Assembly (NCBI GenBank): GCA_027623615.1
Contig: JAQBVH010000137.1
Span: 1 to 7,591, forward strand
DNA: 7,591 nucleotides
Reading direction: 5' to 3'
Origin: Planctomycetota bacterium
GTDB lineage: Bacteria > Planctomycetota > UBA1135 > GCA-002686595
The notes under the pieces are model-generated. The model was not told where the DNA came from. It saw only the letters and a program-made list of their open reading frames with translations, and searched no databases. The position numbers were made by a program, and so were the translations under genes. Below are positions 1 through 4,851 of the stretch, in pieces. Numbering within the stretch: the first letter of the stretch is position 1; every line of letters starts with the position of its first letter.

Positions 1-61
1 TCCGACCACCCGAACCGTCTCTTCCCCTTGGGTCCGCGCGCCTGCGAAAGGTCGCCCGAAA
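1..61. other. Downstream flank of the MNIO operon
   Basis: This is the 61-bp edge after the HvfC-like stop codon. I see no gene and no hairpin followed by a T-run, so the operon's transcript end is not identified. Confidence 0.3.
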
Positions 62-385
62 TCAAGTTCCCGTAACCGCCTCTACCCATGCCTCGAACAA
101 CCGCGCCTCACCCGACGGCGTTGCTGCAGTCGGCGGGACCTCGGCGTGATAACGCTTGAACGCCGCGGCGAAGGCCGCCGGGTCCTCGTCGAACCACTCG
201 CCCCCCTGTCGCGAGCCGTGAATCACGCGCTCGAAGCGCAGGCGCACGATCAGGAGCGCTGCAATGCGGACGCCGTCGGGGTCCGTGTCGGCGAAGGCAG
301 GGTCCGCCGCCCGGAGAGCCGTGTCGGGCTCGGGGTCGACGAGAGCGTCGGCCATCAGACGTTGCAAGCGGGCAAGATCACGCAC
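62..385 (-). CDS. Short HvfC/DUF2063-like MNIO partner protein
   Basis: This 107-residue protein resembles the N-terminal DUF2063 domain of HvfC, the partner that presents substrate to the MNIO enzyme HvfB. Visible features are an opening LARLQRLMADAL helix, a central arginine-rich helix (RIAALLIVRLRFERVIHG), and then an FAAAFKRYHAEVPP segment ending in RLFEAW. The last part matches the family pattern of F-x-x-A-x-x-Y-x3-P-P followed by a F-x-x-F/W end. The start is GTG at 385, supported by GGAG (393-396) seven bases upstream; an internal ATG at 355 would remove the first helix. The gene overlaps the MNIO gene end by 8 bp, so the two are probably translationally coupled. It is the last gene of the operon. 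HvfC proteins are usually over twice this long, so this looks like a stand-alone first domain. The family call rests on pattern similarity only and is moderate; the coding call is strong. Confidence 0.72.
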   Translation of the reverse strand: MRDLARLQRLMADALVDPEPDTALRAADPAFADTDPDGVRIAALLIVRLRFERVIHGSRQGGEWFDEDPAAFAAAFKRYHAEVPPTAATPSGEARLFEAWVEAVTGT

Positions 386-1271
386 GGGCCAGCTCCAGCG
401 TGCGCCGCACGCGCCGCAGCTCGCCGCGCAGGAGCGCGACGTCGTCCTCCTCGACCGTGCCCTCCATCCGCTCGAGGGTCACCCCGCGCAGGTTCGGGCA
501 GCGCGGCAACGCGGACTCGAACAGGGCCCAGACCTCGTCGGGCACGCCGTGGTCGTGGCTGTCGAGGCGCAGGGACCTGCCCGACGGCAACCAGCCAGGA
601 TCGCTGTGATCGCCCCCGGACAGGTGCAGCTCGATCACGCGCTCCCAGGGCAAGCGCTCGAGGTAGCGCTCCGGCTCGAAGCCGGTGTTGCACGCCGTGG
701 TGTAGACGTTGTGCAGGTCGAGCAGGAGATGCCTCCCCGGACCTGCAAGCACCTGCGCGATCCACGCCGGCTCCTCGAGCGGGTCCCCGAAGTGGAAGTA
801 GAAGACCGAGTTCTCGAAGCCCACGTCGGGGACGATGGTCTGCAGTCGATCGAGGGCGAGGCCGACCGCGGCGCAGGCCTCGTCGTCGTAGGGCAAGGCC
901 AGGGGCAGCGTCAGCTCGCGACCGTCGAGGACCGTCGCGCCGAGGTGGTCGGTGTACCAGCGAAAGTCGAACAGCGCGTGGTCCCGCGCGATGCGCGCCA
1001 ACCAGCGCGCGTCGCGCTCCTCGTCGCGCACGGCCGAACCGATCGAGAAGCCCACGCCATGAGCCACGCAGGCCTTGCCCGTCTCGCGCTTCAACTCCTG
1101 GAAGACGCGGTGATAGCCGTTGGGGGCGAACGCCTCCTCGTCACCGGGCTTCCAGGTCGTCTCGGGAGCGACGACCAGGTAGTCCGGCTCCTCGCGGAGC
1201 TCCCGATCGAGCAGCGTCAGGTAGCGCTCCTCGGGCTGGAGGGTGAACCCGACGCCGACGCGTCCGGTCAT
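378..1271 (-). CDS. DUF692 / MNIO-family iron-dependent oxidative enzyme (MbnB/TglH/HvfB-like)
   Basis: This 297-residue TIM-barrel protein belongs to the multinuclear non-heme iron oxidative (MNIO, DUF692) family. Members oxidise cysteines in ribosomal peptides, for example to oxazolone/thioamide (MbnB), thiooxazole (bufferins) or by carbon excision (TglH). Family blocks appear in order: GVGF (5-9), VVAPET (33-38, Glu37), AHGVGFSIGS (70-79, His71), TDHLG (107-111, Asp108/His109), LPLALPY (122-128), GFENS (151-155, Glu153/Asn154), LLLDLHNVY (182-190), GFEP..YLERLP (197-208), VIELHLSGG (212-220, Glu214/His216), LDSHD (236-240) and TLERMEG (265-271). These include the acidic, His and Asn positions expected to bind iron. 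The commoner V-N-N after Asp185 is L-H-N here. The ATG at 1271 overlaps the preceding TGA (ATGA). A longer reading to 1550 would add sequence antisense-like to P4 and unlike the family. The enzyme has no signal peptide and should be cytoplasmic. Its likely substrates are the upstream Tat proteins (inference). Confidence 0.94.
   Translation of the reverse strand: MTGRVGVGFTLQPEERYLTLLDRELREEPDYLVVAPETTWKPGDEEAFAPNGYHRVFQELKRETGKACVAHGVGFSIGSAVRDEERDARWLARIARDHALFDFRWYTDHLGATVLDGRELTLPLALPYDDEACAAVGLALDRLQTIVPDVGFENSVFYFHFGDPLEEPAWIAQVLAGPGRHLLLDLHNVYTTACNTGFEPERYLERLPWERVIELHLSGGDHSDPGWLPSGRSLRLDSHDHGVPDEVWALFESALPRCPNLRGVTLERMEGTVEEDDVALLRGELRRVRRTLELARA
393..396 (-). promoter_or_regulatory. 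Ribosome binding site of the HvfC-like gene
   Basis: GGAG inside the MNIO coding sequence is seven bases before the GTG at 385. It supports the non-ATG start and the 8-bp overlap. Confidence 0.6.
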
Positions 1272-2146
1272 CGACCCCTCTGCTCCGTGTAGAACCAGAG
1301 CAGGCGACGGGCGGCTGCGGGGACGTAACCCATGCCGCATTCGACCCCGGGCGGACCGTCGCCGTCCACCTCGACGCCGCATCCCTCGTGGCTGGCCCAG
1401 CGCGAACCGGCGACGGTTGCTTCCAGGAGGTGCTGGCGCGTTGCGTTGCGCAGGGCGGCCCGGTGGGGGGAGGTCTCGCTCTCCACCCCGAGGGAGGCGC
1501 GGTAGAGGAGCGCGGCGCCGGCGAGCACGTCCTCGATCTCCGCCTCGCACGGCTCGCTCAACAGGCGCGAGCGTGCCGGAGCTCGGAAACGACCCGAGGC
1601 GTTCACTGCCGCCGCGCGCTGGTGCACGCGCGGCGTGTCAGCGACCAGGGCCGCGAGCAGCGCACGCTCCAGCGGCCGCACCCAGTCGCGAACCTGTCGG
1701 CGTTCTTCGGCCAGGGGTTCGCCGGGCCAATCGAAGCGCGGCATGGCGGGCATCTCTGCCAGGACTTCGCGCACGGCGACCGGCGCGCCTGGCGTCTCCA
1801 CCAGCCACGCGAACACCTCAGGCTGTTCGCGCGTGTGGGGGTGCAGCTGCGCCAGCTCCGTGCGGGTTGCACACACGACCTCGGCCAGGGGCAGGGCCTC
1901 GAGCAGGGCGTCGCTGGCGTTGTGCAGCAGAGCGCCGAACAGCACGCCACGCGCGAACTTGTTCGCACGCTCCTCAGGGACCCTGAGCACCAGGACGGGC
2001 TTCCCGGCCGCGTGGCCGGAGCTGAGCGCCTTGGCCAAGTGGCCCGCGTCGCGCTTTTCCTGCTCCCACTGCGCGGCGAGCGTGCGCGGCAACAGGGTGA
2101 GGGCGGCAGTCGCCCCGAGCAGGGTGCGACGATCGAGGGCGGTCAT
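1268..2146 (-). CDS. P4: Tat-exported protein with Trx-like domain and C-terminal Cys-Gly motif; candidate MNIO substrate
   Basis: Function is not recognised. The protein has 292 residues. A twin-arginine signal (DRRTLLG, residues 5-11, then an Ala/Leu-rich stretch ending near LAA at 23-25) leads into a thioredoxin-fold-like half. That half has a strand AGKPVLVLRVPEE (47-59) and a helix-strand ending VVCATRTEL (90-98), with no CxxC. The middle is helical and poorly conserved. The C-terminus carries W-A-S-H-E-G-C-G-V-E-V-D-G (250-262, Cys256), then G-V-E-C-G-M-G-Y-V (267-275, Cys270) and RRLLWFYT (280-287). P2 has nearly the same arrangement: W-A, G-C-G-x-E-V, P-G-x-x-C-G-M-G-x-V. The stop overlaps the MNIO start by 4 bp, the tightest link of any paralogue to the enzyme. 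The ATG at 2146 has no clear Shine-Dalgarno. A cysteine modified by the neighbouring MNIO is inferred; a structural metal site is the alternative. Confidence 0.88.
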   Translation of the reverse strand: MTALDRRTLLGATAALTLLPRTLAAQWEQEKRDAGHLAKALSSGHAAGKPVLVLRVPEERANKFARGVLFGALLHNASDALLEALPLAEVVCATRTELAQLHPHTREQPEVFAWLVETPGAPVAVREVLAEMPAMPRFDWPGEPLAEERRQVRDWVRPLERALLAALVADTPRVHQRAAAVNASGRFRAPARSRLLSEPCEAEIEDVLAGAALLYRASLGVESETSPHRAALRNATRQHLLEATVAGSRWASHEGCGVEVDGDGPPGVECGMGYVPAAARRLLWFYTEQRGR

Positions 2147-2183
2147 GGAATGGAGTAGCGTTCTGACTCGAACGGGCTACCGG

Positions 2184-2933
2184 TTACCTGGTGTAGAGGT
2201 CGAGGAAGTTGCGCGAGGGCTCCGGGCAGAAACCCAATCCGCAGGCCGGGCACGGATCGGGCCGGGGCTGGTCAGCCCCCTCGATCCAGGCCGTGTCCTC
2301 GGGCGCGTGCTCCCAGAGTCGCTGCGCCGCGGCGTAGGCGAGGCGCTCCATCCACAGGGCGCGCGTTGTCACGTCCGCGTGCGTCGCGAGTTGATAGACC
2401 ACGGCCGCGTTGCGGTCGATGTCGGCCAGGCGCGGGCGCATGCGCGGCAGGAGCGCGTTGATCCCGCTCAAGCGGTCCTGACCCAGGGCCTCGCTCGCCC
2501 ATTGACCCGCGCGCGCGATCGCGGCCTCGTCCGGGAAGACGAACGACGCCACGCTGCTGCCAGCCGTTGCGTCGAGGCGCTTCAGGGTGCGCAGCACTTC
2601 ACGCTCGCGACGCGGATGCACGAGGGCGAGGTAGACATCACCCTCGACCTCGAGCTCCTCGGCGTGGATCGCGGCGACCTCGCAGCAGCACAGGGCCGCG
2701 AGCTCTTCGTTCGAGCCCTCACTCAGCAGCCGACCGAACAGCTCTCCATGCAGCCTGCCGAGGCGCGCGTCCTTGGGGACGACGATCACGAGCAGCTGCT
2801 TGCCGCTTTTCTGGGCACGGCGACGTGCCGCGTCGAGGCGCTCCTCACCGGGCGCGCCGGTGTCGAAGGAGAGGGCGAGTCCGCTGGCCATCGCGCCGGC
2901 GGAGGCGAATCCAAGGAAGTGACGTCGGTCCAT
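2184..2933 (-). CDS. P3: Tat-exported paralogue with C-terminal CPACGLGFC motif; candidate MNIO substrate
   Basis: This is the shortest paralogue, at 249 residues. It begins MDRRHFLGFASAGAMASG, a clear twin-arginine signal. The thioredoxin-like part has A-Q-K-S-G-K-Q-L-L-V-I-V-V-P (40-53), LFGRLLSEGSNEELAALCCC (residues 65-84, three cysteines in a row at 82-84) and a following strand with AAIHAEEL. The C-terminus compresses the family motif to CPACGLGFCPEPSRNFLDLYT, beginning at residue 228, with Cys228, Cys231 and Cys236. The long spacer between the two cysteines in P2 and P4 is missing, and an extra Cys replaces Val/Met. The C-x2-C-x4-C spacing could also hold a metal. GGAG (2940-2943) lies six bases before the ATG. 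The P2 stop is 2 bp upstream and P4 follows after 37 bp. The exact function is unknown. Confidence 0.9.
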   Translation of the reverse strand: MDRRHFLGFASAGAMASGLALSFDTGAPGEERLDAARRRAQKSGKQLLVIVVPKDARLGRLHGELFGRLLSEGSNEELAALCCCEVAAIHAEELEVEGDVYLALVHPRREREVLRTLKRLDATAGSSVASFVFPDEAAIARAGQWASEALGQDRLSGINALLPRMRPRLADIDRNAAVVYQLATHADVTTRALWMERLAYAAAQRLWEHAPEDTAWIEGADQPRPDPCPACGLGFCPEPSRNFLDLYTR

Positions 2934-2935
2934 GA

Positions 2936-3805
2936 TCAGCTCCGGGTCGCGTGGTAGAGGAAGCGGCGGCCGAGCTCCGTGACGTGGCCCATGCCGCAGG
3001 CGATGCCGGGGGTTGCTTCGGGCAGCCCCTCGACCTCGTAGCCGCAGCCGTTATACGTGGCCCAGTAGGCGCCGCGCGGCGGGGTCGTTCGTAGCTGGCT
3101 CGCCGCCACGCCGGCCAGGCGATGAAGCGCCTCCTGGCGCAGCTCAGGGTTCTGCTCGCCCGCCTGCCGAACCAGGGCCGGCAGGCGTTCGGCGAGGCTG
3201 GGGTCGCTCAGGGGGTCCGCCGGGCGATCGCTGCCGGTCGCGACCAGGGCGAACTCGGCGCGCTCCGAGATGCTCGCGGCGTCGGGCAAGAGGGCGAGTC
3301 GCAGGGCGTCAGCGACGGTCGCCATGCGCTCGCGGATCGCCTGCTCCCGCCCGGCGGACTCGGAGTAGGAGCTGGCGGGCAGGTCCGCGAGCGTTGCGTC
3401 GATGCGCACGCTGCGCGCCAGCGAGGTCTCGAGCAGCACTCCCAGGGGCGCCTTCTCTCCAGGCCTCGGGAGGCCCGGATACCTCGGGAGCGCAGCCTCG
3501 ACCTGCTCCCGACTGGCGCAGACGACTGCACACATGCAGAGGTCGGCCATGACCTCGGAGCCGCCGTGGTTCAGGGTCTGCCCCCAGATCGAACCCCATC
3601 GCCAATCACCCTCGGAAGCGAGCAGGACGAGCACCGGTCGTCCGGTGCGGGTCCCGTGCGTGAACGCCTCGAGCACGTTGCCTGCTTCGCCGGCGGTCCA
3701 GACCAGCTCCACGCCAGGGTCACCCTCGCGGTTGGCCAGCCACGCCGGAGCTCCGGTGGCGGCGGTCCCGGCCGCGGTCCACTTCAGAAATGTTCGTCGT
3801 TGCAT
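2936..3805 (-). CDS. P2: Tat-exported paralogue with paired Cys-Gly C-terminal motif; candidate MNIO substrate
   Basis: The protein has 289 residues if started at the ATG at 3805. That start puts MQRRTFLKWTAAGTAATG at the N-terminus, a textbook Tat signal with a possible A-P-A cleavage site at 19-21. GAGGGAG (3814-3820) is eight bases upstream, so the longer GTG reading from 3841 is less likely. The Trx-like half shows T-G-R-P-V-L-V-L-L-A (54-63), SIWGQTLNHGGSEVMADL (72-89) and a cysteine-rich strand C-M-C-A-V-V-C (90-96), without a CxxC of active-site form. The C-terminus reads YNGCGYEVEGLPEATPG (251-267), IACGMGHV (268-275) and RRFLYHAT (280-287), with Cys254 and Cys270. It is closest to P4 in this region. 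It lies second in the operon, 99 bp after P1 and 2 bp before P3. The role is unknown; an MNIO substrate is inferred. Confidence 0.9.
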   Translation of the reverse strand: MQRRTFLKWTAAGTAATGAPAWLANREGDPGVELVWTAGEAGNVLEAFTHGTRTGRPVLVLLASEGDWRWGSIWGQTLNHGGSEVMADLCMCAVVCASREQVEAALPRYPGLPRPGEKAPLGVLLETSLARSVRIDATLADLPASSYSESAGREQAIRERMATVADALRLALLPDAASISERAEFALVATGSDRPADPLSDPSLAERLPALVRQAGEQNPELRQEALHRLAGVAASQLRTTPPRGAYWATYNGCGYEVEGLPEATPGIACGMGHVTELGRRFLYHATRS

Positions 3806-3904
3806 TGCCCGCGCTCCCTCGACCCCAAGGACGACGCCCACGTGTTCGTGCTTGGCGCATTCCCGAAATGCGTCACGGGAGGATCGGGGTCACCGTCTTT
3901 CGGC
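3806..3904 (-). other. P1-P2 intergenic gap with a small inverted repeat and the P2 ribosome binding site
   Basis: This 99-bp stretch is the only sizeable gap inside the operon. It holds a perfect 6-bp inverted repeat, CGCATT/AATGCG, with a 5-base loop at 3856-3872, and GAGGGAG at 3814-3820 before P2. No T-run follows the hairpin on the minus strand, so it is not a convincing intrinsic terminator. It could be an RNA processing or stability element, or chance. No gene is visible. Confidence 0.45.
3814..3820 (-). promoter_or_regulatory. Ribosome binding site of P2
   Basis: GAGGGAG lies eight bases before the ATG at 3805. It decides in favour of that start over an in-frame GTG at 3841, and the resulting protein begins exactly with the Tat motif. 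Confidence 0.7.
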
Positions 3905-4756
3905 TCAGCGTGGGGCGGTATAGAGCTGCAAGAAACGACGTCCGGGACCCGGCATGTGCGCGGTCCCGCAGGGAACACCGTGGCAGCCAGGGCCGGGACC
4001 AGGCCCGTCGCCAAGGGTCTCGAGGGTCGCTCGCTCCACCGACAGCGGCCTGCCGAACGGGGCGCTGAGCTCGTGGTAGGTGACGCGCAGCTGCCGCACC
4101 CGCGCGGGCTCCAGGTCCTCCCATGTCGCCGCGCGTGTCGCGAAGCCCAGGCGGCGCGCTCGCAGGGCGTCCGCGCCGCGGATGCGCGTCAGGGCCGCGA
4201 ATTCGAGCTGCTCGCTCCGTCGCAGCAGGGTGTCGAGGTCGGGGTGCAGGAAGGCGCTCAGGGCCTCAGCAAGAGCTGCGCTGCGATTGCGTCGGGCCAC
4301 GTCCCCGTCCCGGCCGATCCCATGCTGATGGACCGGTCGGCCGGTGACCGAATTCACGGGGAAGGTGGCGTTCGCGACCGACCGCGGCAGCTCGGCGAGG
4401 TCCAGCAGCAGCGGCTGCGCGGCGCCCGGCTCGATCAGGGCAGCAAAAGGGTGCGCGTCCTCGCCGAGCGCCAGCTGGAACTCCTCCACCAGCTCGTCGA
4501 CCGTCGCGGCGCAGCGGTTGGCGAGGGCCAGGTCGTACAGCTCCTCCTGGCGGCCGCCGCTCAGGAATTCCCCCCAAATCCGACCGCGACGGGCGCGCTC
4601 CGGTCGGTCTGCGGGGAGCAGGACGACCAAGAGGGCCACGCCCTCCGCGGACGCTTGGCGCCGGAGCTGACGCAGGGTCAGGTCCTCCTCGGCGGAGAAC
4701 GCGGGCCGGGCGAGCATAGCGCTGGCGCCCGTGAGCAGGAACTGGCGGCGATCCAT
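3905..4756 (-). CDS. P1: Tat-exported paralogue, first gene of the MNIO operon; candidate MNIO substrate
   Basis: The protein has 283 residues. MDRRQFLLTGASAMLARPAF is a twin-arginine signal. AGAGG (4763-4767) sits six bases before this ATG and directly abuts the in-frame ATG at 4762, so 4756 is preferred. The Trx-like half contains A-E-G-V-A-L-L-V-V-L-L-P (37-48), RIWGEFLSGGRQEELYDLAL (59-78) and a strand with Cys82; there is no CxxC. The C-terminus is GPGPGPGCHGVPCGTAHMPG (251-270, Cys258 and Cys263), then PGRRFLQLYT (271-280). It thus keeps C-G-x-A-H-x-P-x3-R-R-F-L-x2-Y-T, but the inter-cysteine spacer is only four residues. The middle of the protein is longer and more diverged than in the others. 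As the first gene, it should lie nearest the operon promoter. The role is unknown; membership of the paralogue set is well supported by signal, fold pattern and motif. Confidence 0.89.
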   Translation of the reverse strand: MDRRQFLLTGASAMLARPAFSAEEDLTLRQLRRQASAEGVALLVVLLPADRPERARRGRIWGEFLSGGRQEELYDLALANRCAATVDELVEEFQLALGEDAHPFAALIEPGAAQPLLLDLAELPRSVANATFPVNSVTGRPVHQHGIGRDGDVARRNRSAALAEALSAFLHPDLDTLLRRSEQLEFAALTRIRGADALRARRLGFATRAATWEDLEPARVRQLRVTYHELSAPFGRPLSVERATLETLGDGPGPGPGCHGVPCGTAHMPGPGRRFLQLYTAPR

Positions 4757-4851
4757 GGGCATCCTCTCGGGTAGGTCGTCTGGCCACCTAGCGTGCCTGA
4801 GGCCTGGCATCTACACCAAAAATGAAGCCGCGAACCCAGGACCCCAATGCC
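4757..4851. promoter_or_regulatory. Divergent intergenic region between the MNIO operon and the beta-roll gene
   Basis: These 95 bp are the only place where both outward-facing transcripts can start, so promoters for both are expected here. The stretch near 4812-4824 is locally A/T-richer (ACACCAAAAATG). I could not identify a convincing -35/-10 pair or an operator palindrome on either strand. The function follows from gene orientation, not from a recognised motif. Confidence 0.5.
4763..4767 (-). promoter_or_regulatory. Ribosome binding site of P1
   Basis: AGAGG lies six bases before the ATG at 4756 and immediately abuts the ATG at 4762. The spacing favours 4756, which also places the twin-arginine motif at residues 3-4. 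Confidence 0.6.

Noticed and set aside
264..1292. 342-codon plus-strand open frame opposite the MNIO gene
   Set aside because: It lies wholly antisense to the conserved MNIO motifs and shows no family pattern.
1272..1550. N-terminal extension of the MNIO reading frame to 1550
   Set aside because: The added 93 residues are Arg/Pro-rich, unlike DUF692, and overlap the conserved C-terminus of P4. The family fold begins with GVGF just after the ATG at 1271.
3856..3872. Rho-independent terminator after P1
   Set aside because: The stem is only 6 bp and no T-run follows on the minus strand.
3122..4774. 550-codon plus-strand open frame opposite P1 and P2
   Set aside because: It is antisense to two well-supported Tat proteins, has low-complexity Arg/Gly/Gln-rich content, no recognisable domain and spans an intergenic gap. 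It is typical of high-GC shadow frames.
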